Below are positions 1-7,900 of a stretch of DNA of 64,000 nt, piece after piece; position 1 is the first letter of the stretch, and each line of letters opens with the position of its first letter. Source of the DNA: Bacteroidales bacterium (lineage in GTDB: Bacteria > Bacteroidota > Bacteroidia > Bacteroidales > VadinHA17). The DNA lies in assembly GCA_016715075.1 (NCBI GenBank), contig JADKBK010000001.1:186001-250000 (forward strand), in the 5' to 3' direction. The notes beneath the pieces were generated by a model. That model made no database searches, was not told where the DNA came from, and worked only from the letters and a program-made list of their open reading frames with translations. Made by a program: the position numbers and the translations under genes.

Positions 1-11
1 ACTAATTGAGA

Positions 12-35
12 GGCTGCCCTAAAAGCAGCCTTTTT
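12..35 (+). terminator. Rho-independent terminator of an upstream gene
   Basis: A 6-bp GC-rich stem (ggctgc / gcagcc) with a 7-base loop is followed directly by five T. It would end a plus-strand transcript coming from left of the window. Confidence 0.75.
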
Positions 36-71
36 CTATTCAACAGCCTCTCTCAAATGGCCTCTCCCCAA

Positions 72-138
72 CCCCTCTCCCAGGTGAGAGGGGCAAAAAA
101 ATATTGTATTTTCTCCCCTTCTCCACCGGGAGAAGGGG
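72..138. repeat. Two C/G-rich intergenic hairpins
   Basis: Two perfect hairpins lie side by side. At 72-93 CCCCTCTC pairs with GAGAGGGG around a 6-base loop. At 115-138 CCCCTTCTC pairs with GAGAAGGGG. Similar degenerate C/T-G/A palindromes occur around 18560-18640. They look like dispersed intergenic repeats, not gene parts. Their function is unknown. Confidence 0.6.
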
Positions 139-151
139 GCGGGGGATGAGG

Positions 152-720
152 TATTGCCTTTCTTCCCGTCGTTATTAACAATTGTTAATATCTTCTGTTT
201 AAACAGGGTTTATATTAACGACCAACATTCTATTGTTTTTTGCATTTCCTGGTTTAAATTTGATTCATCAGGTGAGCGATAAAAGGCTGCTCCAAAGATG
301 CGGAAGCGGAAAAGGTTACTTAAATGAAACACTATCAGCTTCATCCAGACCTTCGGGTCTGCACATCAGAAGAGCCGGAGTACGGACTAAAGGACCAAAC
401 GTTCAATATGTCCGCCAGATCAGCGAAGACCGGAAACGTTCTTTCAGAGATTGAGTCACAGGGCTTCGGAAAATGAAAGGCTTCGGCCCCGGGTTTTCTG
501 AAACTGATGTCATCTCCTTCGGGAAATGTGCAACAGCGCCTGAAAGACACTTCGTCCCGGAATCCCGATTTATCGGAAGAAAGGACAGCCGGAAGGTTCT
601 GCCGTAACAGGCAAAGCCCGAAAGCCATGGGTTGCAAAAAAATGATCATGTATCAAAATATGCAGCCGGCCAGAATAACAGTAATCTGACTCCGTAAACA
701 ACCTCGGTTGCAAGCGGTGG
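152..720. other. Non-coding stretch, no gene recognised
   Basis: I see no convincing protein gene here. Short open frames exist on both strands but their translations have no recognisable features and overlap one another. A perfect hairpin with a TTCG loop (CAGACC / GGTCTG) sits near 347-362. The stretch ends at the strong hairpin at 721-751, so an untranslated RNA is possible, but I cannot match it to a known RNA family. Confidence 0.4.
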
Positions 721-751
721 ATGGGAACTACTCCTAGCGAATAGTTCCCAT
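721..751 (+). terminator. Strong hairpin, possible terminator
   Basis: A perfect 10-bp stem (atgggaacta / tagttcccat) encloses an 11-base loop and is followed by TATTGTTTT. The T-run is interrupted, so termination is plausible but not certain. It could mark the 3' end of an unidentified RNA from the preceding 500 bases. Confidence 0.45.
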
Positions 752-787
752 TATTGTTTTATCCCTTGCCTCATCTCTTAAAAAATC

Positions 788-895
788 CTTTGCGTACTTC
801 GTGATACCCTTTGTGTACTTAGTGCTTTCCTTAGTGTTCTTCGTGTTTAATTCTAAATCATTGAAACACATAGAATCACAAAGTACCTCACAAAG
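788..895. repeat. Heptamer array (CTTNGTG-type) with 21-nt period
   Basis: Six copies of a CTTTGCG/CTTCGTG/CTTTGTG/CTTAGTG heptamer start at 788, 797, 809, 818, 830 and 839. Their spacing alternates 9 and 12 nt, a 21-nt period or two helical turns. Three reverse-complement copies (CACATAG, CACAAAG, CACAAAG) start at 867, 877 and 889. Relatives lie at 1165-1218, 25083-25120, 27154-27244 and, as single pairs, near 13712 and 55514. All are intergenic or pre-start. Confidence 0.65.
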
Positions 896-905
896 GAACC
901 CCACT

Positions 906-1061
906 GCTGGCGCGGATTTGCAATCCGTGCCAATACTAATCTCTCAAATACCTTGTTGTTAAATATATACAAAACATAGACAATTAGTTAGTGGCATTGT
1001 TTGGTAAAAAATGTGCATTGTATGATGTTTTTTTTGGCACGGATTGCAAATCCGCGCCAGC
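906..1061. repeat. 156-bp element bounded by 28-bp perfect inverted repeats
   Basis: The arm at 906-933 (starting gctggcgcggatttgcaatc) is the exact reverse complement of the arm at 1034-1061. Each arm is also nearly self-palindromic: GGCGCGGATT pairs with AATCCGTGCC around TGC with one G-T wobble. The 100-bp centre is AT-rich and has no open frame of note. It resembles a small foldback or MITE-like element. I see no target-site duplication I can vouch for. Confidence 0.65.
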
Positions 1062-1164
1062 GGGCCTTTTTTCCCGATTACAAAATGTCAAAGAACTATA
1101 TAAAATAAAAAAAAGGAGAAACATTTAACGAAATAACTTTGTGTTTATTCTTAATTCATTTAAA

Positions 1165-1218
1165 CACAAAGGAACACGAAGGTCCCGATAGCAATCAGTA
1201 TAACAAAGGTCCACAAAG
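1165..1218. repeat. CACAAAG-type heptamer copies
   Basis: Copies CACAAAG (1165), CACGAAG (1175), AACAAAG (1202) and CACAAAG (1212) belong to the same heptamer family as 788-895, on the opposite strand. They lie inside an in-frame extension upstream of ubiD. This argues that the extension is not translated. Confidence 0.5.
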
Positions 1219-1264
1219 GCAAAAATTGAATATCTTTACCTGTCACCATATTTATATATCTGGA

Positions 1265-3169
1265 ATGGCATATGCAGGACTGGCCGGTTTTATTGATGAA
1301 CTGGCAAAAAGAGATGAGCTAAGCAGAATAACAGATTATGTTAATCCGGAACTTGAGATAACAGAAATTACCGATCGTATATCCAAAGCCGGAGGTAAAG
1401 CCCTGTTGTTTGAAAACACTGGAACCGGTTTCCCCCTTCTTATTAATGCATATGGTTCCGAAAAACGAATGGCTTTGGCCATAGGAAGAAGTGATCTTGA
1501 TGATGCAGGAAGGGAGATTAATGAGCTCTTTGCAGGCTTATCAGATACTGGTGGAACAATATTTAAAAAACTCTCTTCCTTGCCAGCTCTTATAAAGCTT
1601 GCGGGTTATATGCCATCCAGAAGCAGGCGAAGAGGAATTTGTCAGCAGGTAATCCATAAAAATCCTGACACAGGGATACTTCCTGTCCTGAAATGCTGGC
1701 CTTATGACGGAGGACGTTTTATAACTCTCCCGGTGGTTCATACAATTCATCCGGATACGGGAAAGATAAACGCAGGCATGTACAGGATGCAGATTCTTGA
1801 CAGGAGTACTACAGCAATGCACTGGCAGCGCCATAAGACCGGTGCATCTCATTTTGAAGCATGGAGGAAGAAGGGTGAAATAATGCCTGTCTCAGTCTCC
1901 CTCGGTGGCGACCCTGTTTATGCATATTCTGCAACTGCACCTCTTCCGGATGGGATAGATGAATTTATCCTTGCCGGATTTCTCAGGAAGAAACGGGTAA
2001 AGATGGTCAGGTGCCTGACAAACAATCTTTATGTACCTTCCGATGCTGATATTATACTGGAGGGTTACGTTGATCCGTCAGAAGAGCCTGTCTGGGAAGG
2101 ACCTTTCGGTGACCATACGGGTTTTTATTCCCTGGCCGACTGGTACCCCAGATTTCATATTACCTGTATAACACATTCTAAAAAAGCTGTTTACCCTGCT
2201 ACAATAGTTGGTATACCACCACAGGAAGATGCCTGGCTTGCAAAAGCCACCGAAAGAATATTTCTCTCCCCGATAAAAATGACACTTCAACCTGAAATTG
2301 AGGATTTTCATATGCCTGATGCCGGAGTCGCTCATAACCTGGTTATTATTAAAATAAACAAGAGCTATCCAGGTCAGGGCATGAAGGTTATCAGCTCTTT
2401 ATCCGGAGCCGGACAGATGATGTTTTCCAAGTACCTGGTGGTTGTCAGCGGAAATATTGATATCAGGAATTACAGTGATCTCGTTAATCATGTTTTTGAA
2501 AATACCGATATACGCAGGGATCTTTTATTCAGTCATGGGCCTCTTGATGTCCTTGACCACTCCTCTGATGCTTTTTCATTTGGAGGGAAGCTGGGAATCG
2601 ATGCCACGATTAAACATGCTGAGGAAAATAGGGGCAGTACAGAGCTCAATGCCCAATCAGTGTTGCCTTCCGGTTTAAAGGAGGATTTTTTTTCAGGGAA
2701 TAATTTGATCACCGGCTTTAATACTGACCTTTTCAATAAGAAAATACCAGTCTTAATTGTGTCAGTAAGAAGGTTTAATGATCCTGATGCTGTTGAGAAG
2801 GTAAAGGAGCTTTTCAGCGCTTCTGATCAGAAGGATTACTTCCGGTTAATCCTGGTGGTCGATTATACCGTTGATACAAAAAATCTGCATATGGTGACAT
2901 GGCAGGTGCTGGGAAATTCTGATCCGGAGAGGGATCATCACTTCCTGGGTAAATCAACTTTAATGATTGATGGCACGATAAAAGCCTTCAGAAAAGGCGG
3001 ATTCACACGAAAATGGCCAAATGTGGTTTGTTCAGACATTGAAACTATATCAGATATCGACAGGAAGTGGGAATTGCTCGGACTGGGACCGTTACTCAAA
3101 TCTCCGTCTGAAGCTTACAGGAGTCTGGTGTTGAAGGGAGATGATGAAATTATTGTTGATGGATCATAA
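1265..3169 (+). CDS. ubiD: UbiD-family prenyl-FMN-dependent decarboxylase
   Basis: UbiD enzymes use prenylated FMN, made by a UbiX partner, to decarboxylate aromatic or unsaturated acids. In Bacteroidota the usual job is menaquinone synthesis, which I infer here. The 634-residue product shows the family core: TTAMHWQRHKTGA around residue 180 and VWEGPFGDHTG around residue 278, with the acidic residues of the active site and the metal/FMN site. It is longer than E. coli UbiD (about 497 residues) because of its C-terminal part. I chose the ATG at 1265 (MAYAGLAGFIDEL). The GTG at 1139 would add 42 codons read from heptamer-repeat DNA. No ubiX or other quinone gene is in the window. The substrate cannot be fixed from sequence. 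Confidence 0.88.
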   Translation: MAYAGLAGFIDELAKRDELSRITDYVNPELEITEITDRISKAGGKALLFENTGTGFPLLINAYGSEKRMALAIGRSDLDDAGREINELFAGLSDTGGTIFKKLSSLPALIKLAGYMPSRSRRRGICQQVIHKNPDTGILPVLKCWPYDGGRFITLPVVHTIHPDTGKINAGMYRMQILDRSTTAMHWQRHKTGASHFEAWRKKGEIMPVSVSLGGDPVYAYSATAPLPDGIDEFILAGFLRKKRVKMVRCLTNNLYVPSDADIILEGYVDPSEEPVWEGPFGDHTGFYSLADWYPRFHITCITHSKKAVYPATIVGIPPQEDAWLAKATERIFLSPIKMTLQPEIEDFHMPDAGVAHNLVIIKINKSYPGQGMKVISSLSGAGQMMFSKYLVVVSGNIDIRNYSDLVNHVFENTDIRRDLLFSHGPLDVLDHSSDAFSFGGKLGIDATIKHAEENRGSTELNAQSVLPSGLKEDFFSGNNLITGFNTDLFNKKIPVLIVSVRRFNDPDAVEKVKELFSASDQKDYFRLILVVDYTVDTKNLHMVTWQVLGNSDPERDHHFLGKSTLMIDGTIKAFRKGGFTRKWPNVVCSDIETISDIDRKWELLGLGPLLKSPSEAYRSLVLKGDDEIIVDGS

Positions 3170-3213
3170 GTTTTATTTTGATAACATAGCTGCTGCTATC
3201 AGAATAATTACTA

Positions 3214-3221
3214 TATTTTTG
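3214..3221 (+). promoter_or_regulatory. Bacteroidota -7 box (TATTTTTG)
   Basis: An exact TAnnTTTG match lies 45 nt after ubiD. Transcription would begin near 3228, which disfavours the ATG at 3231 as start of the phosphatase gene. Confidence 0.45.
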
Positions 3222-3269
3222 TAATTTCTAATGGGAATGCCGGGTTTTACATATTGTTATGCAACCGTA

Positions 3270-4265
3270 ATGGATTTCATTTTGACCTTGCATGGCCGGT
3301 CAGATGTTACAGAGTACGTTATGACAATAAGCAGATTCAATTTTTTTTTATCCGGGCTTCTTGCTTCTGTTTTTCTGGTGCTGGTTATAATTTTTCTGGC
3401 GAGAAGAGTGTTTATTACAAGAAGGCTTCTTCTTAACAGGGAGGAGCACCTTAATCTTGTCGAATCAGAGAAAGCTGAGCTGGAGCTTAAAAACAAGAAT
3501 CTTACTGACAGCCTGGTATATGCGCAAAGAATTCAGGAAGCACTGTTACCCTCAGAGACCTATTTCAGGAAACATTTTCACGAGTCATTCATATTGTTCA
3601 AGCCCAAGGATATTGTCAGTGGCGATTTTTACTGGATAGGAGAGAAGGGAGACTATGTATTTGTTGCGGCGGCGGATTGTACCGGGCATGGAGTGCCTGG
3701 AGCCCTTATGTCAATGATTGGTATCGAGATCCTGGGTAAGGCAATCAATGAAGGAAATATCGAGACACCATCGGAGATACTCTCAGTTCTCAATAAGGCG
3801 CTTGAAAAGACCTTCTCAAGTGAGAAAAACATCGGGACAATTATCAGGGATGGGATGGACGTTGGTTTATGCCGGATAGATAAATTAAAGAAGAAAATGG
3901 TATTTGCAGGGGCATTCTTCCCTCTCTATCTTATAAGGGATAACAGTCTTTGCGAGATAAAAAGTGACAAGCTCATGATAGGGATGAATCCGGGAGGGAT
4001 CTCATATACTGATAATGAGATAGATCTGCTTGAGAATGACATCTTTTACATTTTCTCCGACGGTTATGTAGATCAGTTCGGGGGATCCGAAAATAAAAAA
4101 TTCATGTATCGAAGGTTCAGGTACCTTTTAACCAAGATCCACAGTTTCGCCGTTGAGGATCAGAAGTCGGTTCTTGAAGAGGAGTTTCGCGAATGGATCG
4201 GTTCCAATGTGCAGGTGGATGATATTATGGTTATTGGTTTCCGTCCGCTCAGCAATAACATCTAA
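3270..4265 (+). CDS. Membrane-anchored SpoIIE/RsbU-type PP2C phosphatase
   Basis: This is a PP2C-family serine/threonine phosphatase of the SpoIIE/RsbU branch, which usually acts on anti-sigma-factor antagonists or other regulatory partners. One hydrophobic segment near the N-terminus (around RFNFFLSGLLASVFLVLV) is followed by a charged coiled-coil linker. The phosphatase domain has metal-binding Asp motifs SGDFYW, ADCTGHGVPGALMS, FSDGYVDQFGG and VDDIMVIGF. Possible starts are ATG 3231, 3270 and 3321. The -7 box at 3214 leaves almost no leader for 3231, so I prefer 3270, but 3321 is also workable. The gene is convergent with the degenerate hybrid kinase and the two ends overlap by 4 bases. 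No dedicated anti-sigma antagonist is adjacent. Confidence 0.85.
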   Translation: MDFILTLHGRSDVTEYVMTISRFNFFLSGLLASVFLVLVIIFLARRVFITRRLLLNREEHLNLVESEKAELELKNKNLTDSLVYAQRIQEALLPSETYFRKHFHESFILFKPKDIVSGDFYWIGEKGDYVFVAAADCTGHGVPGALMSMIGIEILGKAINEGNIETPSEILSVLNKALEKTFSSEKNIGTIIRDGMDVGLCRIDKLKKKMVFAGAFFPLYLIRDNSLCEIKSDKLMIGMNPGGISYTDNEIDLLENDIFYIFSDGYVDQFGGSENKKFMYRRFRYLLTKIHSFAVEDQKSVLEEEFREWIGSNVQVDDIMVIGFRPLSNNI

Positions 4266-5611
4266 AGCATATTTTTAATCTTGTTGATAAGAGCTGCAGG
4301 CTGGTACGGTTTGCTTATGTAGTCATCCATACCGGCTGAAAGACATTTTTCCTTGTCCCCGATCATAGCATTGGCAGTAATAGCAATAATGGGCACGTGC
4401 GAATTGGTCGTTGATTCAAGCGCACGTATCTTCTCCGCTGCTACAAGTCCGCTCATCACCGGCATCTTGATGTTCATAAGTATCAGGTCGTAGTTGTTGG
4501 TGCCGAATTTATCTAGAGCCTCTTTGCCGTTTGCCGCGGTATCAATAGTGTTGACCAATGGCTTAAGGGTAAGCAGTGTTATCTTCTGGTTTATAAGATT
4601 ATCTTCTACAAGGAGAATTTTAAGATCTTTCATCTCTTTATGCGTTTTCTCCTTTTGTATAAGCTCTTCAATCTTGTGAGAGGCAATTTTCTGTTTTGGT
4701 TCAGTTACAGGAGAAACATAGGGCAGCAGTATATTAAGGACTGAAGAATTATTCCCAACCTCCTGTCTGAAAGTTCCATTGCTGGATGCTATTAGCCTGG
4801 CAGCAAGACTGCGTTCATTGCCTGTATCATCAATCAATACAATGCTTTTATCAGTCTGTATCCTGAGCCCTATATAGCTTTCACTACCCGTCTCCTTCTC
4901 TTTTTTAAGGTTGATTGTAACCTTGGTCGTTCTGTCTGAGATCTGGTTTTCAATGGTACTGAAGAGATCGAGAAAGATCTGTTTCAATATAATCGGATCG
5001 CCGAAACACTCAAGTTCGCTGAACTCTTTCTTGTTCAGAATAAAATCTATGCTTGCCTTATCTTTAAGATTGAATAGTTCTATTGTGTTTTGAATTGTCG
5101 ATAAAAGATTGAATTTTATCGCTTTCCTCTGCTGAAAACTGAGATTTCCTGCCGATTTCATTGTGAGTTCGTTGACAATTGTGACCATATTATTGGTCGA
5201 AGCGATAAAAGTTTCAAGAAGCTCCTTCTGTTTTTTCTGAAGGCCGGATTCAATCAGCATATCAACCACAATAACCAGATTATTAAGTGGTTCCCTTATC
5301 TTGTGCGAGAAATCAATTATTACATCATCTTTCCTTTCGTTCAATGAGGAGAAAGAGTTAATGGATTCCTTTATAATACTGTTAAGCGATGAGACTTTTC
5401 TTATAACAACAAGGCCAAGCGCTGCTCCCGTAATAATTAATATTCCTGAGACAAGCTTCAGCCCGAAAGATAGAAGGAGAATTGCCGCTATAAGTGCGAA
5501 AAGTGCGAAAATGCCGTATTTTTCAATTTCTTTCCTGCTCTTATCCAAAAACTCATCAGGTGACTTGTCAAAGCTGTCATTCCTGTTAATACTGCCTGAT
5601 TCATTTATCAT
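4262..5611 (-). CDS. Degenerate hybrid histidine kinase / receiver protein
   Basis: The order is two hydrophobic segments (about residues 33-70), a HisKA-like dimerisation helix with the His kept (FSHKIREPLNN, near residue 102), a degenerate HATPase_c region and a C-terminal receiver (about 326-449). The ATPase part lacks a clear N-box Asn (DLFSTIENQ where LLNLLSNA is usual) and a proper DxGxG motif. The receiver keeps the acidic pair (LLVEDN), Thr (AITANAM) and Lys (SKPYQP). Its phospho-acceptor position is Asn380 (LILMNIKMP), where Asp is expected. As read, it should neither bind ATP normally nor accept phosphate on the receiver, so a scaffold or phosphorylation-independent role is likely. 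A G-to-A change (GAC to AAC) could explain the Asn if it is an error. Confidence 0.85.
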   Translation of the reverse strand: MINESGSINRNDSFDKSPDEFLDKSRKEIEKYGIFALFALIAAILLLSFGLKLVSGILIITGAALGLVVIRKVSSLNSIIKESINSFSSLNERKDDVIIDFSHKIREPLNNLVIVVDMLIESGLQKKQKELLETFIASTNNMVTIVNELTMKSAGNLSFQQRKAIKFNLLSTIQNTIELFNLKDKASIDFILNKKEFSELECFGDPIILKQIFLDLFSTIENQISDRTTKVTINLKKEKETGSESYIGLRIQTDKSIVLIDDTGNERSLAARLIASSNGTFRQEVGNNSSVLNILLPYVSPVTEPKQKIASHKIEELIQKEKTHKEMKDLKILLVEDNLINQKITLLTLKPLVNTIDTAANGKEALDKFGTNNYDLILMNIKMPVMSGLVAAEKIRALESTTNSHVPIIAITANAMIGDKEKCLSAGMDDYISKPYQPAALINKIKNML

Positions 5612-5708
5612 AAATCTTATTTTTTGGAGTTCTGTAAATTTAGTGAAAATATAAAAACATGCCTGAAATATACATCACATTAAATTAACAACCTTTCAAG
5701 GAAAAGAT

Positions 5709-5716
5709 TAATTTTG
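5709..5716 (+). promoter_or_regulatory. Bacteroidota -7 box (TAATTTTG)
   Basis: An exact TAnnTTTG match lies 47 nt before the ATG at 5764, in the gap that is divergent from the hybrid kinase gene. Confidence 0.45.
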
Positions 5717-5763
5717 CTGTTACGGTACGATATTTGAATGGGAAAGATTACAGATTGTTCATT

Positions 5764-6516
5764 ATGAATAGAAATGTGAAGATATATCTTTTAATAAGTT
5801 TGATTATTTCTGCAGCACCTCTGTTTTCAGTATTCGGACAGGACAGCTTAAGAACAGAAATGGTTAAATACACTCCGGATTTTCGTTTTAAAGATGGTAT
5901 CTATCTGAATTTTGAGCAGGTCAGAAATAATAGTCCCATACCAAAGGCCAAACTGCTCACTTCAGTAGATTATAATGACAGGGAGTTTTTTAAACGGGTA
6001 ATGGAGAGCGATAAGATCTATTTCTATGATGATATGGGAATCAGACAGGAGGTGCCTAAGAGCGATATCTGGGGTTACTCTCGCAACGGAGTATTATATA
6101 TTGAGGTCCAGGAAAATTTCAACAGGATCACCTTTATTGGCAATATCTGTCATTTTGTGGCTGACATAACTACATATGATAATCGGTATAACAACTCACC
6201 CTACGGGTATTATGACCCATACTATTCGCCCTATTACGGTTACGGAAATTACTATTCACCATATTATTCCCCGTATTATTCACCATACAGTCAGTCAAGC
6301 ATGCCCCGCACAGAACTAAAGCAGTACATTATAGATTTTGAGAGCGGGAAACCTCTTGAGTTTGATGTCGATAATACTGAATTACTGCTTATGAAAGACA
6401 GTCAGCTGTACGAGGAATATGTTCAGCTTTCAGGCAAAAAGAAGAAGGACCTGATGTTTGTGTATATCAGGAAATTCAATGAGAAGAATCCCCTTTATAT
6501 TCCAGTAGAAAAATAG
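5764..6516 (+). CDS. Secreted protein with a Tyr/Pro-rich repeat segment
   Basis: I do not recognise the family. The 250-residue product begins with a clear signal peptide (KIYLLISLIISAAPLFSVFG, then QDS). A central low-complexity stretch (about residues 148-178) repeats the unit YYSPYY/YGYGNYYSPYY before a second globular part. The first half mentions metal-free, ordinary residues with no catalytic motif I can name. A Tyr/Pro/Ser repeat of this kind in an exported protein often forms a flexible surface linker or adhesive patch, which is inference. The ATG at 5764 is preferred to a TTG 30 bases upstream because it starts the signal peptide directly. The gene is 6 bases ahead of another exported unknown, so the two are probably co-transcribed. 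Confidence 0.7.
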   Translation: MNRNVKIYLLISLIISAAPLFSVFGQDSLRTEMVKYTPDFRFKDGIYLNFEQVRNNSPIPKAKLLTSVDYNDREFFKRVMESDKIYFYDDMGIRQEVPKSDIWGYSRNGVLYIEVQENFNRITFIGNICHFVADITTYDNRYNNSPYGYYDPYYSPYYGYGNYYSPYYSPYYSPYSQSSMPRTELKQYIIDFESGKPLEFDVDNTELLLMKDSQLYEEYVQLSGKKKKDLMFVYIRKFNEKNPLYIPVEK

Positions 6517-6522
6517 ACCGTT

Positions 6523-7368
6523 ATGAGATTAATATTTACAAGCACCCTCCTGCTCTGTGTTGCCATTATGATGAACGGACAGGCTCCATTCCCAAATAAA
6601 GATGAGATTAAACAGTTCACAGCATCAAAAACATGCATTGTGATGGAGGAGGACCAGATGTCGACCTTTAATACCTATATTAAAGAGGCTGTTAAGAAAT
6701 ACTGGACCATAACTCCCTTTGAATTTATTCAGGTTAAAGATTTCAATGTACGCAGGCTCAAGCCTGAATACTCATTTATTGTACTCACGCAGACAAATTA
6801 CGAAAAGGATAAGTCAGGGGCTCTTTACAATTTTATCAATCTTCTGCAGGGAAAGAGTGGCAGTAATCTGGGAGAGATGCCTGAGATATGTGCAATTCCT
6901 CTCTCCTTTGCCAGTGAAGATGACCTTGAGTACGGCTATAAGCTGGGTGCAATACTCTTATTTATGCAGAAACATGCAGCAATGATTTCAGATGATCCGT
7001 CGCTGACAGGCAGAAAATACCTTAAATATTATAACAAGAATATACCCGAAGTATCTGAGAAAACAATCCTTGTGAAGCAGGAAGATCTTTCACCCGATGT
7101 ATCCACCATTGGTAAAATCAAAGCCATCTATCCTCATAAGATCGAGATTGTATCAGAAGAAGATATCATGAAGGCTATTGAGGAAAAAACTCCAAATACT
7201 CTGATACTGCATAAGGTTGGCCCCGTGGGGGAGACAAAATCAGGCTATTGCTTTAAGATGCTGATAGGTACTGATGATTCAAACATGTATTATTATCATC
7301 AGCATCTCATAGACAAGTCAAATCCTAATGGGTTACTGCCTGCTGATCTGAAAAGGCTTGCAAAGTAA
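6523..7368 (+). CDS. Exported protein of unknown function
   Basis: The 281-residue product has a short signal peptide (LIFTSTLLLCVAIMMNG before QAPFPNK). The rest is soluble, lysine-rich and without transmembrane segments. I recognise no family or catalytic motif. It follows the Tyr-rich secreted protein by 6 bases and is followed after 52 bases by a small membrane protein, suggesting a three-gene envelope-related unit. A periplasmic or surface location is inferred from the leader only. Confidence 0.7.
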   Translation: MRLIFTSTLLLCVAIMMNGQAPFPNKDEIKQFTASKTCIVMEEDQMSTFNTYIKEAVKKYWTITPFEFIQVKDFNVRRLKPEYSFIVLTQTNYEKDKSGALYNFINLLQGKSGSNLGEMPEICAIPLSFASEDDLEYGYKLGAILLFMQKHAAMISDDPSLTGRKYLKYYNKNIPEVSEKTILVKQEDLSPDVSTIGKIKAIYPHKIEIVSEEDIMKAIEEKTPNTLILHKVGPVGETKSGYCFKMLIGTDDSNMYYYHQHLIDKSNPNGLLPADLKRLAK

Positions 7369-7420
7369 GCTTTATGCAGCATTTCGGAAACCTGGCCGTC
7401 TTTTAATAAACAATAGCGTC

Positions 7421-7777
7421 ATGGAAGAGAATAGAGTATTAACAGAAACTGAAAGAAACTGGGCTATGTTCTGTCATCTCGCAGCATTTGCAGGTTTCTT
7501 TTTCCCATTTGGAGGGATCATCGGACCACTCGTTTGCTGGCTTACAAAGAAGGACGAATCGGTTTGGGTTTATATAAACGGCAGAAATGCACTCAATTTC
7601 CAGTTATCTATACTTCTTTATATTGTGTTGACCATACCCCTCTGTTTCATCATAATCGGGTTTCCAATATTAGCTCTGCTATGGACCCTAAAGGTTATCT
7701 GTATAATTATTGCAAGTGTAAAAGCTTCGAAGGGAGAACAGTTCAAATACCCGTTGGTAATACCATTTATATCGTAA
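7421..7777 (+). CDS. Small membrane protein, DUF4870/Tic20-like
   Basis: The 118-residue product starts with TETERNWAMFCHLAAFAG and has three to four hydrophobic helices (WAMFCHLAAFAGFFFPFGGI, LSILLYIVLTIPLCFIIIGF, and a C-terminal segment). This pattern, with the short NGRNALNFQ stretch between helices, is that of the DUF4870 (Tic20-like) family of small inner-membrane proteins whose role is not known. The ATG at 7421 is used. An in-frame TTG at 7358 overlaps the previous gene and would add a polar tail before the first helix, which seems less likely. Confidence 0.75.
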   Translation: MEENRVLTETERNWAMFCHLAAFAGFFFPFGGIIGPLVCWLTKKDESVWVYINGRNALNFQLSILLYIVLTIPLCFIIIGFPILALLWTLKVICIIIASVKASKGEQFKYPLVIPFIS

Positions 7778-7900
7778 AATATATTTACTGAACTTTTAAG
7801 GCAGGAATTTCTTTGCGGGCTACCTCCGTACCGTTTCAGAACAGATAGTTGGCATTTTTGTATTACTATTCCATTAGAATTCCTTAATTTAGGTATTTTG

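Noticed and set aside
233..689. Three overlapping short frames on both strands in the left non-coding block
   Set aside because: The translations have no signal peptide, family motif or neighbour support and lie across hairpins and repeats.
1139..1264. N-terminal extension of UbiD from the GTG at 1139
   Set aside because: It is translated from heptamer-repeat DNA and precedes the normal family N-terminus.
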